Positions 42,989-54,160 of a stretch of 64,000 nt of DNA are shown here, piece after piece (the first letter of the stretch is position 1; each line of letters starts with the position of its first letter). The notes under the pieces were generated by a model that had not been told where the DNA came from, searched no databases, and saw only the letters and a list, made by a program, of their open reading frames with translations. The position numbers were made by a program, and so were the translations under genes. Source of the stretch: Paragorgia papillata (taxonomy: Eukaryota > Cnidaria > Anthozoa > Scleralcyonacea > Coralliidae). The stretch spans positions 3,689,001 through 3,753,000 of the forward strand of contig JAWNZC010000419.1 of assembly GCA_035771165.1 (NCBI GenBank), given 5' to 3'.

Positions 42989-44025
42989 CTTAACTTTTTG
43001 CTGAGAGGCAGCGCGCTAACAGCACACGCCACCCGTGCTCCCCAGAGACTTTATTAGAGATCATTAGACTGATAATGGGCGAGGAGTTTTACGAGTTTTA
43101 AATGTTAAATAGTTTTCAGGCTTTGAAATGGCGTGGGAAAATACGAGAAATGAGCCAAAAAATCCGAACCATTTAATTTGGATATTCGCTCAGAACGTCA
43201 CTTTTTGATGACTAAATCACGAAAACTGCTTGTATTTTCTTATAATTATGTTGATTTAGGGGGGAAAAAATCCGTTACACATAAATTTGATAGGAATAAT
43301 TTTGTAATACAATAATTAGTAACATTTTTGATTACCGTTTATCTCTATATGGCCCAATACCTCGGATAGAACATTTACATAATTTGCAGACAGTAAAATA
43401 TTTCGCAGCATGCACGTATCTGACAGGAACTAGTAAATATGATTAGGATTGACCCCTTATAATCCGAGGGTTTGCCAAAACTGTCAATCCGAATCCGATC
43501 CAATCCGAAGCCAAAAAGTCGTAGTCCGATCCGATCCGAAAACAGCTGCTCAAATCCGATCCGGTCCGGTCCGAAAAAATTAAAACACCGGATATATGTT
43601 GCAATAGTTGCGCAAACTTTCCGAAAAGAAAACCAATGAACAAATAAATTTAAGAAAATTACTATACAATAATAATCTTATGTAATAATAGCCTTCATGT
43701 GAGTTGTGCAACGTTAACGTGCATATACAACTAGTGAATTTGTTAATTTTGTGACAAAAACAATGACAAAAGTGAATCTGATGCGGGTAACAAAGTGCAA
43801 AATCCGATTCGATCCGATCTGAGAAAAAAAGAACAAAATCAGATCCGATCCAAGAAAAACAGAACAAAATCCGATCCGATCCGAACCGAACGATAAAAGT
43901 TTAGTCCGAATCCGATCGGATCGGATTGGATTCGGATCGGATTCGCACACCTCTAGTTTTACCAGGGTTACAAACACGAGAGGACAATGAAAATCACGAG
44001 GTCGTTAAATTGTTGTATTGTATAA
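42989..44025. other. Spacer with ATCCG-rich island
   Basis: 43325-43440 repeats the array 3' flank block. 43470-43570 and 43800-43955 are packed with AATCCGATCCGATCC-like pentamers on opposite strands of a likely foldback that ends GCGAATCCGATCC...CACACCTCTAG. The Ser/Asp/Arg-rich open frames there are artefacts of the repeat. Confidence 0.5.
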
Positions 44026-44193
44026 AACAAATAGATTCCATTTTGCCGTTGTCTGTTCAGTTATAGATGCACAGAAGACGTCACAACCTACTCGACTGCG
44101 TCTCGTGGGCCACTTTTGTTCTTACCATGCATATGGCTTCATCTGTGCATCTATAACTGAACAGACAACGGCGGAATGGAATCTATATTTGTT
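44026..44193. mobile_element. MITE, CCGTTGTCTGTTCAGTT family, full copy
   Basis: Ends AACAAATAGATTCCATTTTG and the complement GGAATGGAATCTATATTTGTT enclose the GTTCAGTTATAGATGCACAG arms. A tandem GACGTCACAAC core lies inside. Confidence 0.75.
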
Positions 44194-44364
44194 AATTATA
44201 TACTGCATAGTAAAAGACCTTTCTATATTCCCGCACTTTGACTTAATAGAACTTTCTTTAAAGTTCAGAGAATCTATTGCATCTTTATAACCCTTCTCAA
44301 CGTGCATTGAGAAGTCAAGAAACAATTTGATTCTTAATTACTCTACTAATATTTGCATATATTT

Positions 44365-45270
44365 AACAGTTATACCATGAGCTCGAGTCGTATATGAGCT
44401 CATAGCCAACGAGGCGCTTCGCCGAGTTGGCTATTAGTTCGTATACGACGAGAGCGAATGGTATAACTGTTTTATTATATAGCCAAGCACTGTACAAGAG
44501 ACAAAATTACATGCAGCGAAATGTTTCAAACGACAAACTTCCGGCATAGGCAACTAATACTTCCGCCATGCGTAATGATGCATTCACATAGAGTTTCTCG
44601 CTGAGCTGTTCGGGAAACAGCTTTGAAATGTTGCATAAATGTTGCTCGAGAGGCAAAAAATGTGTTAAGCAGATCAACAAAAAAGATTAAAAGGTACTTT
44701 TATGAAGTCAAAAGGTGGGTCAGTTGTTTGTATTAGCGTTGCTGTCGTGAAAAAGGTTTTGATTTCATGCAAAAATGAAACTGAAACACCTTCGGCAGTG
44801 AAACTAAATTACTTAGTTGGTTGTTTTTGAAAAAGAACATGCTTTTTACTACTCCAAATGCTTATCTAAATAAAAAATGTATCTTTACTGGTGATCTCCT
44901 ACGAAATGTGTGTTGTAAGCTTGATTTTAACCGTGAGTTTCTTTGTTTGGCAACAAATTAATATCAACCCGTTAATTTAGTCAGGTTTTTGAAGTAAAAA
45001 TACGTAATTTTTAGGTGAATTTTACCATTCACCATGCTAAATTGTGTATTTGTTAATGTATTTTTACACAATGTTGTTTTTTTATACATTGGTTTGAGGG
45101 TGTTGATGTTTTTCTGTATAAAAATCCGTCAATTTCAACTCTTTTCGGCAGTTTAAAAAAACGTGCCGCCATCTTGTTTTTCCTCTACTAGTAGGATATG
45201 AGCTGATAGCCTGGTAGTAGGGAACCAATCAGATTACGCAAAAGCTCTTATCCGATAGCATGCTATATAA
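44365..45270. mobile_element. Foldback relic
   Basis: A hairpin at 44367-44471 (AGTTATACCATGAGCTCGAG and complement) resembles one end of a larger element whose other end may be the AGCTGATAGCC...CATGCTATATAATAA sequence near 45200-45270. It is non-coding. Confidence 0.4.
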
Positions 45271-45514
45271 TAAATATATATATACCTGTAGTGTGTGGTT
45301 AGTTTTAATCGTCGATATATCGATATTGCCATAATTAGTATTGAATATGAAAGCAATAGCAATATCTGAGAGAAATGAAAAGCATGAGTATTGCAGATAT
45401 TATCAAGTAAGGTACTTAAAGTATATAAGCTAAAAATTAAAGTTAAGAATAAGATTGATGTTCAAGTCCGTCTCGAAGTGTGTTCTATTAGGGCCTGTTC
45501 ACATGAGACCAGGT

Positions 45515-46001
45515 TATCTGGAGGTGGCACTTGATTCAGAGGTTTCGGTGATGGAGCATCTTGTCCTTGGTCGAAATAAGGAAGAGGTGAATAAGAAGGA
45601 TTCTGGAGTTGCACTGGATTATTTTGAACAGTTAGCAATTATTGAACCAATTGGTTGGTTTAGAGCTTGACCTTGTTGAGTTGAATACCTTTGTTTACAG
45701 CAGTATTTGTTGTAACCACAATCCGAGTTATAGAAGAGCACGACTCGTCACAGTTTGATTTTGTACAATAGTTGGTTGAGTTACAGCATTCGCCTGGTCC
45801 ACCACCATCGCTATTTGAGCTACAAGGCTGGCCAATGCAGCCGCCATAACCACAAACATTGGTTTCTGAGGAATACCTTTGTTTACAGCAGTACTTGTTA
45901 TAACCACAATACAAGTCATAAGAGCATTGAATACAACCTGATTTTTTACAATAGTTGCTTGAACTACAGCATTCATCTGGTCCACCACAATCGCTGTCCA
46001 A
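45515..46001 (-). pseudogene. Array pseudogene 7: truncated paralogue
   Basis: Only the second half of one module (DSDCGGPDECCSSSNYC), one full module and a half follow in frame. A short shift then leads to CSSITRIVVTTNTAVNKG, and the sequence jumps to tail DNA (45515-45665) matching gene 5. The leader, first modules, last half-module and transmembrane segment are gone. The 5' break joins the right end of a CCGTTGTCTGTTCAGTT MITE (46002-46025). The 3' break joins a Harbinger-like MITE end (45487-45514) and removes the PPAY codons. A serine replaces glycine-cysteine spacing in CSSNSDGGGPGECC, where the DC cysteine is lost. Confidence 0.85.
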
Positions 46002-46199
46002 CGGCAGAATGGAGTCTATTTGTTAATTATATACTGCATATAGTAAAATACCTTTCTATATTTCCGCACTTTGACTTACAGTAATAGAACTTTCTTTAAA
46101 GTTCAGAGAATCTATACATCTTTATAACCCAAAACGTGCATTGAGAAGTCAACAAACAATTTGATTCTTAATTACTTAGTCTACTAATATTTGCATGTT

Positions 46200-47300
46200 A
46201 TATGTAATATATCATACACGAGGAGGAGTGTTTCATCAGGATATCCAAACACCGAGACGTTTGTTGAAAACCGAGGCGAAGCCGAGGTTTTTGAACAAAC
46301 TTCGTAGTGTTTGGATATCCTGATGAAACCCTCCTCCGAGTGTATGATATAGCATCTCAAACAAATCAGTATTTTAAGAGAAAATCAAGATGAAAGTTTG
46401 CTTAATTTATGTAATTTCTTCCTCCGATGTCCAAACCACAGACACGGTACTGATTTCCTTTGTGTTTTCTTCATGAATTATTAATGAGTTTGAGATATAT
46501 ATATGTACTATTTACAGAATGAGTGGCCGTTCTGTATCGGGGTATACAGACACGAGGCGAAGCCGAGTGCCTGTATCCCGATACAGAACGGACACGAATT
46601 CTGTAAATGACTTCTAAAACGATCCGATTTGGTTAGTTCATTGGCGTAGTAATTTTTCTAAAAAAACGTTGTCTAAGTCGAGAAAATCAAAGCTAAAGTT
46701 TATGTAAATCAAGAGGAATCTGTATCACGTATACAGACACTCATTAAACATGGATTTTCTTTGTGTTTTCCTCATGAATTATTAATGAGTTTTAGAAATA
46801 TATATACAAACGAGCACGTGTGATTTTGTTCACGGAATGTCGGAAAGTGCTCAATACCATAAAGGTACAGCGAATATAGTGTAGTTTAAGTGGGTTTACC
46901 TCAAAATGTTGAGTGTCGCAAGTGTCAGTTTCACGCGGGGCGATCTGACAGTTGCGACACTCAACATTTTGAGGTTAGCACACTTAAACTATACTATATA
47001 TATATGTAATATTTATAAACCGCGCAGGAGGGCTTTATCGGATATAAAACACGAGGCGATAGCCGAGTGTTTTAGAGCCGATAAAGCCCGTACTGCAAGG
47101 TTTTTAAATGGCTTCTCAAAAGAATCACTTCATACGTTCATTGGCGTAGTAATTTTGAAAATTAAGCTTATCTCAGCCGTTAAAAACCAGCGAGAAACTT
47201 AGAGCGAGTCTATATCACATATATAGATCCGATACGCTCATGATTTTTCTTTGTGTTTTCCTCATGAATTATTAATGACTTTTAGAAATATATATATATA
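46200..47300. repeat. Cluster of foldback elements
   Basis: Several palindromes stack here: 46205-46350 (GGATATCCAAACACCGAGAC and inverse), 46500-46800 (GATACAGAACGG, GAGGCGAAGCCGAG), a hairpin 46873-46920/46953-47000 (CTCAAAATGTTGAGTGTCGC) and 47000-47285. Three copies of TTTCCTCATGAATTATTAAT occur. No gene was recognised. Confidence 0.6.
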
Positions 47301-47484
47301 TATAGTTACTTTTAATCGTCGATATAACGATATTGCCATATTGAAGATGAAAGCAATTATATCAATATCTGAGAGAAATGAAAAGTATTGCAGATATTAT
47401 CAAGTAAGGTACTTAAAGTATATAAGCTAAAAATTAAAGATAAGAATAAGATTGATATATAAGTCCGTCTCGAAGTGGATTCTA

Positions 47485-48816
47485 TTAGGGCCTGGGATAA
47501 ATATTATATTCGCTATATGGTGGAGGTAGATCTTGAATCAGAGGTTCTTGTGATGGAGCATCTTGGTCTTCGTCATAAGGAGGGGGCGGATAAGGAGGAT
47601 TTTGGAGTTGTGATGGATTATTTTGAACAGTTTGGATGTTTTGAAGAGCGATAACTGTTGAATCAGTTGGTTGGTTGAACTCCAGGCCTTGTTGCGTTCT
47701 ACGCGGTGCTGACGCCATGCAGCGATAGAAACGGACGGCGATAAGGATGACGACAGCAAAAAGAACGCTTACAATTACAACAATATACCAGGAAGGTAAA
47801 CCTTTGGCTACGTCTTCAGAACAATCTGACTTACAATAGTTGCTTGAGCTACAGCATTCACCTGGTCCACCACAATCGCTATCCAACTCACAAGGCTTGT
47901 CAACACAGCCTCCAGAACCACAGACATTGATTTGCCAGGAATACCTTTGTTTACAGCAGTACTTGTTGTAACCACAATCCGAGTTAGAAGAGCACTCGTC
48001 ACAAGGTGATTTTGAACAATAATAGTTGGTCAAATTACAACATTCGCCTGGTCCACCACAATCGCTGTCCAAGTGACAAGATTTACCAATGCAGCCACCA
48101 TAACCACAGACATTGTTTTGCCAGGAATACCTTTGTTTACAGCAGTACTTGTTGTAACCACAAAACAAGTTAGAAGAGCACTCGTCACAACTTGATTTTG
48201 TACATATGTTGCCTGAATTACAGCATTCACCTGGTCCGCCACAATCGCTATTCGAGCTACAAGGCTGGCCAATGCAGCCACCATAACCACAGATACTGGC
48301 TTGCCAGTAATATCTTTTACAGCAGTACCTGTCGTGACCACAATACAAGTTTTGATAAGAAGAGCACTGAGTACAACCTGATTGTGTACAATAGTTAGTT
48401 GAGTTACAACATTCGCCTGGTCCACCACAATCGCTGTCCAAGTGACAAGATTTACCAACGCAGCCGCCAGAACCACAGACATTGGTTTGCCAGGAATACC
48501 TTTTTTTACAGCAGTACTTGTTATAATCACAATCCGAGTTGGAAGAGCATTCGTCACAAGGTGATTTTGAACAATGATAGTTGGTCAAATTACAACATTC
48601 GCCTGGTCCACCACAATCGCTGTCCAAGTGACAAGACTTACCAACGCAGCCGCCATAACGACAGACATGACTTGGATACCAATGTAAACAGCAGTACTGG
48701 TTCAAACTACAATCCGTGTTAGAAGAACACTCGTCAGCTTCTACTTGTAGTTTCTTTTCGCACAACAAGATAGCAACAGACAGGAGAACGGCAAGCGATA
48801 TGTTGAACGTAAGCAT
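47485..48816 (-). CDS. Array gene 8: five-module cysteine-rich membrane protein
   Basis: A single-exon protein of 443 residues. The leader starts MLTFNI and has CEKK where paralogues have SEKK. Five modules follow. Modules 1 and 4 have one extra residue before the eleventh cysteine (NYHCSKSPC, NYYCSKSPC); module 3 has an expanded first loop (CSSYQNLYCGHDRYCC). Modules 1, 2 and 4 share the unusual GKSCHLDSDC, so they probably arose by internal duplication. The transmembrane segment is about 340-365. The tail is strongest in PPxY: PPPPYDEDQD and DLPPPYSEY. It ends NIYPRP and TAA, the last codons reading into AGGCCCTAA of a MITE terminus. Confidence 0.85.
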   Translation of the reverse strand: MLTFNISLAVLLSVAILLCEKKLQVEADECSSNTDCSLNQYCCLHWYPSHVCRYGGCVGKSCHLDSDCGGPGECCNLTNYHCSKSPCDECSSNSDCDYNKYCCKKRYSWQTNVCGSGGCVGKSCHLDSDCGGPGECCNSTNYCTQSGCTQCSSYQNLYCGHDRYCCKRYYWQASICGYGGCIGQPCSSNSDCGGPGECCNSGNICTKSSCDECSSNLFCGYNKYCCKQRYSWQNNVCGYGGCIGKSCHLDSDCGGPGECCNLTNYYCSKSPCDECSSNSDCGYNKYCCKQRYSWQINVCGSGGCVDKPCELDSDCGGPGECCSSSNYCKSDCSEDVAKGLPSWYIVVIVSVLFAVVILIAVRFYRCMASAPRRTQQGLEFNQPTDSTVIALQNIQTVQNNPSQLQNPPYPPPPYDEDQDAPSQEPLIQDLPPPYSEYNIYPRP

Positions 48817-48895
48817 TGTTGACTAAGCTTCCGACAAGGATTCGTCGACAACAAACCCTACTCAAGTATGCATTATTTATTAGATAACATGACTT
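48817..48895 (-). promoter_or_regulatory. Conserved 5' block of gene 8
   Basis: GTTGTCGACGAATCCTTGTC and CTAATAAATA (48883-48874) are present, about 60 bp before the ATG. Confidence 0.5.
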
Positions 48896-49017
48896 GGGTG
48901 GGGCAGACTAGCCGCATATGCATGCAATGAGGAATATGTAAAGCGCTCTACGTCCTATACAAACAAAGTGTATAACCAAATGTTCTTACAGTCATTAGCA
49001 TCTCGCACACGAAATGA

Positions 49018-49206
49018 ACATACATACATACATACATACATACATACATACATACATACATACATACATACATACATACATACATACATACATACATACA
49101 TACATACATACATACATACATACATACATACATACATACATACATACATACATACATACATACATACATACATACATACATACATACATACATACATACA
49201 TACATA
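49018..49206. repeat. (CATA)n microsatellite, retrotransposon tail
   Basis: Nearly 190 bp of perfect CATA repeat. It lies directly at the 3' end of the minus-strand retro stump and so is read as its (TATG)n tail. Open frames in all six directions are artefacts. Confidence 0.9.
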
Positions 49207-49745
49207 CTTTATTTCAACACGCTAGCCTCAACAACAATAAATGCTGGTTTCAATGAGGGGCGTGCTTAATTTAACTAATACAACAAATTTACTAATACTA
49301 ATACTAATAAGCTAATTACAATAACTAATAAACAACTAGGAAGTTTACAAAGTTAAAAGATTTATAAAAATGATGATGATAAAATGAATGAATTTAGAAT
49401 TCAGAGTGGCGTGATTCAACTTAATCTCATAGTCGGCCCTATAAACCTTTTAAAAGAATCCAACGACTCTGCTTGTTTCGCTTCGTGTATTAAATTATTC
49501 CAAAGCATGGCACCGTTATATTTAAAGCTTCTTCTGAGAAATTCTCTCTTTGGCTTTGGGAGTACTAAATTAGTATCATTGTTCCTTAGATTATATGTAT
49601 TTTGATATTCATTAACTTTTCGAAAGGATTCTTTTAAATCTGGCGCGGTATAGTCGTTGAGTATTTTATACATGAAGACTGACTTTGTATAAGTTCGTCT
49701 TACATCTAACGCAACAAACGTCCGCCATTTCAAACTTCCAACATT
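49207..49745 (-). pseudogene. Non-LTR retrotransposon C-terminal stump
   Basis: The minus-strand frame 49733-49416 reads TYTKSVFMYKILNDYTAPDL, NTYNLRNNDTNLVLPKPKRE and FKYNGAMLWNNLIHEAKQAE. This is the same C-terminal block as in the element at 11530-12930 (YNLRN...FSYSGAVLWNGLP). A 3' UTR ends in AATAAAG before the CATA tail. The RT domain is missing. Confidence 0.75.
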
Positions 49746-50848
49746 TCAACCTGGAAATCTATTTGCTCTAAATGTTCCTCCACCCATAATCTGGCTTTCT
49801 TCACCTTATCGTCAATGCTGTTCTTAACTTTTTTTGCTTTTCACTAAAGTTTTTTTTTGTTTAAATATATTATTTTATAATCATTTATGTCTTATTATGC
49901 TGTATTGTGCTAGCTGTGTTTTATATTATATTATTATCATTGTATTTTTATAGTTTTTGGCAGTTTACCTTGTTGGGTATATACCTGTTGTAAACTTGCC
50001 TCGTTGTACATGCAATTTTCGTTTATATTTTTTTTAGTTATTGTACAATGAAAGCTTAATAAAATAAAATAAAATAAATATGAAGGTCTATATCTTATTT
50101 AATGGTTTGTATATAGGTGATCTGTGCAATCTGGAAAAAACACGCGCTCGTAAGTTTCTTAAAGATCTCAAATAGCACTCATCCTTTCAAAGCACTAAGA
50201 ATCAGCTTCTAGTCTTCTTGCAGGTACTTTACTTGACAATATTAAAAAATAATTAGCTTCAAATTTGGACGAATTGTATGTCTTCCACGACCGGTGGGGA
50301 AAACCGCTGATTTGTTTAAAAATCTATTAAGCGCGCTTGCGCAGACCAAAAAACCGCTTCCCTTAGCGGCAAATTAACGATTTTGAGTAAACAAATGCAA
50401 AGTGGAGTTATATTATTATTGCGCAAAATTTTCGTGGTTTCCCCTCTTAAGACCACTACTGGTCAAAGACAAAGACTTTTCTGTTACAGCACTTTGAGGC
50501 AATGAGGCAATTTAAATAATTCTTTAAAGTTTAAAAAATTCTATACATCTCCATACTCTTAAACGTGAAATGAGAAGTCAAGTTTTGACTGAACAGTTTG
50601 ATTCTTGATTAGTGTACTAATATTTGAATGTTTATGTTTGCATGTATAGTGTGTAGTTAGTGTGATATGAGGATTTATACAATACCCTGGTTGCTATGCG
50701 TGTTTTCATTGGTTGTTGCCCATGATCTATTAGAGGACAGACACATGGACACGTCAGATCACGTCAGCTGACTTGCTTTTTTTTCTTCATGCCCCAAAAT
50801 CTGGCAAGAGTTTCGATAAAAACCTTTTAAAATTTTGGTATTGTATAA
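49746..50848. other. Unassigned spacer
   Basis: AT-rich DNA with an AAATAAAATAAAATAAA run near 50060. 50675-50840 matches 35250-35323 and 35722-35825 and is the uninterrupted version of that duplicated block. No gene was seen. Confidence 0.4.
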
Positions 50849-51034
50849 AACAAATAGATTCCATTTTTTGTTGTCTGTTCAGTTATAGATGCACAGAAGA
50901 CGTCACAACGTGGTAAGAACATCAGTGACCCACTCGACTGCGTCTCGTGGGCCACTTTTTTGTTCTTACCACGTTGTGACGTCATCTGTGCATCTATAAC
51001 TGAACAGACAACGGCAAAATGGAATCTATTTGTT
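50849..51034. mobile_element. MITE, CCGTTGTCTGTTCAGTT family, full copy
   Basis: Ends AACAAATAGATTCCATTTT and AAAATGGAATCTATTTGTT enclose arms GTTCAGTTATAGATGCACAG and GACGTCACAACGTGGTAAGA around a short spacer with GACTGCGTCTCGTGGGCCAC. Confidence 0.85.
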
Positions 51035-51084
51035 AAATTGTCGTATTAAATATGAAGGCAATAGCAATAAGTTTGCCGAGAAAT

Positions 51085-51205
51085 GAAAAGTATTTCCCGT
51101 TTACACTAGAGAAAAAGTATCCAGATTCACATTTTTTTAATTCCCATGAGGACGAAAAACAATGCGAATCCGGATACTTTTGCTCTAGTGTAAACGGGAT
51201 GAAAC
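51085..51205. repeat. Small palindrome beside gene 9
   Basis: CCCGTTTACACTAGAGAAAA and TTTTGCTCTAGTGTAAACGGG face each other, enclosing GTATCCAGATTCAC and its inverse. It is a short MITE 3' of gene 9. Confidence 0.7.
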
Positions 51206-51287
51206 TAAGCCATAAATTAAACTTAAGAATAAGATTCATATATATCCGTTAGTGTCGAAATGGGTTCTGTATAACACTATTCATCAT

Positions 51288-52625
51288 TTAGTATTCGGTG
51301 TAGGCTGGAGGTAGATCTTGACTCAGAGGTTCTTGTGATGCAACATCTTGGTCTTCGAAATAAGGAGGGGGCGCATAAAAGGAATTCTGGAATTGGAATG
51401 GATTATTTTGAACAGTTTGGGTGTTTTGTAAAGCGACAACTGTTGAATCAGTTGCTTGGTTTATCACTTGACCTTGTTGAGTTCGTCCACGCGATGTTGA
51501 CGTCATGCCGCGATAGAAACAGACGACAATGGCGATGGGGATGCCAACAGCAACAATGAGAACGCTTACAACAATTACAGCAATAAGCCAGGAAGCTAAA
51601 GCTTTGGTTACGTGGTGAACACAATTACGTGATTCCGTACAATAGTTTCTGGAGCTACAGCATTCACTTGGTCCGCCGCAGTCGCTATCCAAGCTACAAG
51701 GCTGACCAACGCAGCCACCAGAAACACAGACACTGTTTTCCCGGGGATACCTTTGCTTACAGCAGTACTTGTTGTAACCACAATCCGAGTTAGAAAAGCA
51801 TAAGGTACAACTTGAATTTGTACAATAGTTGGTTGAACTACAGCATTCACCTGGTCCACCACAATCGCTATTTGAACTACAAGACTGGCCAACGCAGCCA
51901 CCATAACCACAGACATTAGTTTGCCAGTTATATCTTTGTTTACAGCAGTACTTCTTGTAACCACAATCAAAGTTAGAAGAGCATTCGGTACAACTTGATT
52001 TTGTACAATAGTTGGTTGAACTACAGCATTCACCTGGTCCACCACAATCGCTATTCGAGCTACAAGGCTGGCCAACGCAGCCGCTATAACCACAGACATT
52101 GCTTTGCCAAGAATATCTTTGCTTACAGCAGTACTTGTTTTTGTTATAGCCACAATCCCAGTTGGAAGAGCACTCGTCACAACCTGATTTTGTACACAAG
52201 TTCCTTGAACTACAGCATTCACCTGGTCCACCACAATCGCTATCCAAGCCACAAGACAGACCAACGCAGCCGCCATAACCACAGATACGATTTTGATACG
52301 AATACCTTTGCTTACAGCAGTACTTGTTGTAACCACAATCCGAATTGGAAGAGCATTCGGTACAACTTGATTTTGTACAATAGTTGGTCGAGTTACAGCA
52401 TTCACCTGTTCCACCACAATCGCTATTCAAACTACACGACTGACCAACACAGCCGCCATAACGACAGACACTACTTTCCAAGTTATTCCTTTTACAGCAG
52501 TATTCGTTGTAACCGCTACAATACGAGTTGCCATAACACTCTTCAGCTTCTACTTGAAGTTTTTTTTCGCTTAACAAGAGAGAAACAGACAGGAGAACAG
52601 CAAGCGATATGTTGAACGTAAACAT
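51288..52625 (-). CDS. Array gene 9: five-module cysteine-rich membrane protein
   Basis: A single-exon protein of 445 residues. The leader is MFTFNI...SEKKLQVEA. Five modules follow. Module 1 has GYNEYCCKRNNLESSVC, like genes 3 and 4. Module 3 has two extra residues before the CC pair (CGYNKNKYCC), and module 5 ends CTESRNC. The transmembrane segment is about 342-371. The tail (373-445) has two PPxY motifs, YAPPPYFEDQ and LPPAYTEY, and ends at Y with a normal TAA, so this copy probably shows the original C-terminus. Its 3' flank (GTGTCGAAATGGGTTCTGTA) recurs after gene 10 and, interrupted, beyond gene 11. Confidence 0.87.
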   Translation of the reverse strand: MFTFNISLAVLLSVSLLLSEKKLQVEAEECYGNSYCSGYNEYCCKRNNLESSVCRYGGCVGQSCSLNSDCGGTGECCNSTNYCTKSSCTECSSNSDCGYNKYCCKQRYSYQNRICGYGGCVGLSCGLDSDCGGPGECCSSRNLCTKSGCDECSSNWDCGYNKNKYCCKQRYSWQSNVCGYSGCVGQPCSSNSDCGGPGECCSSTNYCTKSSCTECSSNFDCGYKKYCCKQRYNWQTNVCGYGGCVGQSCSSNSDCGGPGECCSSTNYCTNSSCTLCFSNSDCGYNKYCCKQRYPRENSVCVSGGCVGQPCSLDSDCGGPSECCSSRNYCTESRNCVHHVTKALASWLIAVIVVSVLIVAVGIPIAIVVCFYRGMTSTSRGRTQQGQVINQATDSTVVALQNTQTVQNNPFQFQNSFYAPPPYFEDQDVASQEPLSQDLPPAYTEY

Positions 52626-52705
52626 TATTGACTAAGCTTCCGCAAAGGATTCGTCGACAACAAACCCTACTCAAGTATGCAGTATTTATTAGATAACATC
52701 ACTTG
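52626..52705 (-). promoter_or_regulatory. Conserved 5' block of gene 9
   Basis: GTTGTCGACGAATCCTTTGC and CTAATAAATA (52692-52683) match genes 5, 6 and 8; a G6 run follows just upstream. 52706-53380 shows only further duplicated upstream flank. Confidence 0.5.
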
Positions 52706-53380
52706 GGGGGAGGAGACTATAGCCGTGTGCGTGCTGTATAAGGAATATGTGAAGCGCACTACTTCCGACAAACAAAGTGTTCTCACATGCAGTCATTAGA
52801 ACCTCACGCACACGAAGTGAACGTAATGAACTCCTGAAATATGAAGGTATATACCTAATTGAATGGTTTGTATAGGTAATAGCATGGTTTCGAATCCAAA
52901 ATGTGAAAAAAGAACACGCACTCTTGAGTTTTTCAAAGACCTCAGTCAAATAGCACTCCTTTCTTTCAAAGTACTAAGAAACTTCCGGTCTTCTTCCAGG
53001 TATTTGCGCAATATTAAAGAGTAATTAGTATTCTGACAGGATTTACTGATTATTATGTTTACCTCTGTTTAAAAAAAACAACTTGGAATGGTCACCTCGG
53101 TTAGATTACATTACCACTGTATTATCAATATCAAGATGCTATTCTCAGTTTGTTTAACAAAGTGATGTAAGCAAACGAACAACCAGAAGTTGACATTTGT
53201 TAAATATATTTGCTGTTCAAGCCCACTGCCGGTCAAAGACAAAGACCTTTCTATTACAGCACTTTGGTTTAATAGAACAATTTAAATCTTTCTTTACATT
53301 TCTATACTCCTAAACGTGAAAAGAGAAGTCAAGTGTTGAAACAGTTTGATTCTTAAAGTGCCTATGAAACGAAAATTAAG

Positions 53381-53612
53381 GGCCTGTTTATATGGAGCCG
53401 AGTTACCCGGCTAGCCGAGTTACTCGGCAAACCGAGTTACCCGCCATGTATAGAAGAAATTCAATGCTATCCCGGCAGAGTGTTTATATGAGACAGGCGG
53501 GTAACTCGGCCAGCCGAGATCCCGGCAAAACAGCCGAGATCTCGGCATGCCGGGATGAAAATATTCCCATATAAACACTCTCTTGCCGGGTAACTCGGCT
53601 AGCCGAGTTGAA
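53381..53612. mobile_element. Foldback with GAGTTACCCGGCTAGCCGAG arms
   Basis: GGGCCTGTTTATATGG at the left and CATATAAACACTCTCTTGCC at the right enclose a palindrome built of CCGAGTTACCCGGCTAGCC and its complement. The Ser/Arg-rich frames here are artefacts. Confidence 0.7.
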
Positions 53613-53842
53613 TTCGTCACAACAGCGCACGCGCCACTTATGAAGACAATCGGAAACTACTCATGGAATGTGAAACCATTATAATGCGTGGGCGGCTTTG
53701 CCGAGTAACTCGTCTTATATAAACACTCATCTTTTTTTTCACCATCATGAAAAAAGTAAAAAAACTGATACTCACTTCTCTAGACATTAAAATAACTAAA
53801 AACTAACAGGGTGTTAGCCAAAAAAGGGGGGGGGGGAATCTG

Positions 53843-54160
53843 CATTTACCACTTAAAATGACAAAGTAACATCTTTTGCAGTTTTTCGTTTCCTTGCTTC
53901 GTTTTTTCAAATATAATCACTTAAAAATTCTACACGTTTGGTGTTGTGGAGGAAACACACCTACACATGCACTCCTTTCGAATTAATCAAGTTTAATAAT
54001 AGCAAAGATATATAACCTTCTCCAGTAACTCGTTATGCACGTGTGATGTCAGAATGTTTAATTTGCATGTGAAATGACCTGAAATATCTCAACAACGAAG
54101 CAAGGAAACGAAAAACTGCAAAATATGTTACTCTGCCATTTTAAGTGTTCTTTCAAATAA
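53843..54160. mobile_element. Foldback with CACTTAAAATGACAAAGTAA ends
   Basis: The left end CACTTAAAATGACAAAGTAA and right end TGCCATTTTAAGTG are inverted, as are GTTTCCTTGCTTCGTT and AACGAAGCAAGGAAAC. A relative lies at 805-1130. Confidence 0.75.

Noticed and set aside
43443..43977. Ser/Asp/Arg/Ile-rich frames (SDRIGSD-like)
   Set aside because: Translation of ATCCG pentamer repeats.
48948..49256. Tyr/Met/Val/Cys and Ile/His/Thr repeat proteins
   Set aside because: Translations of the (CATA)n microsatellite.
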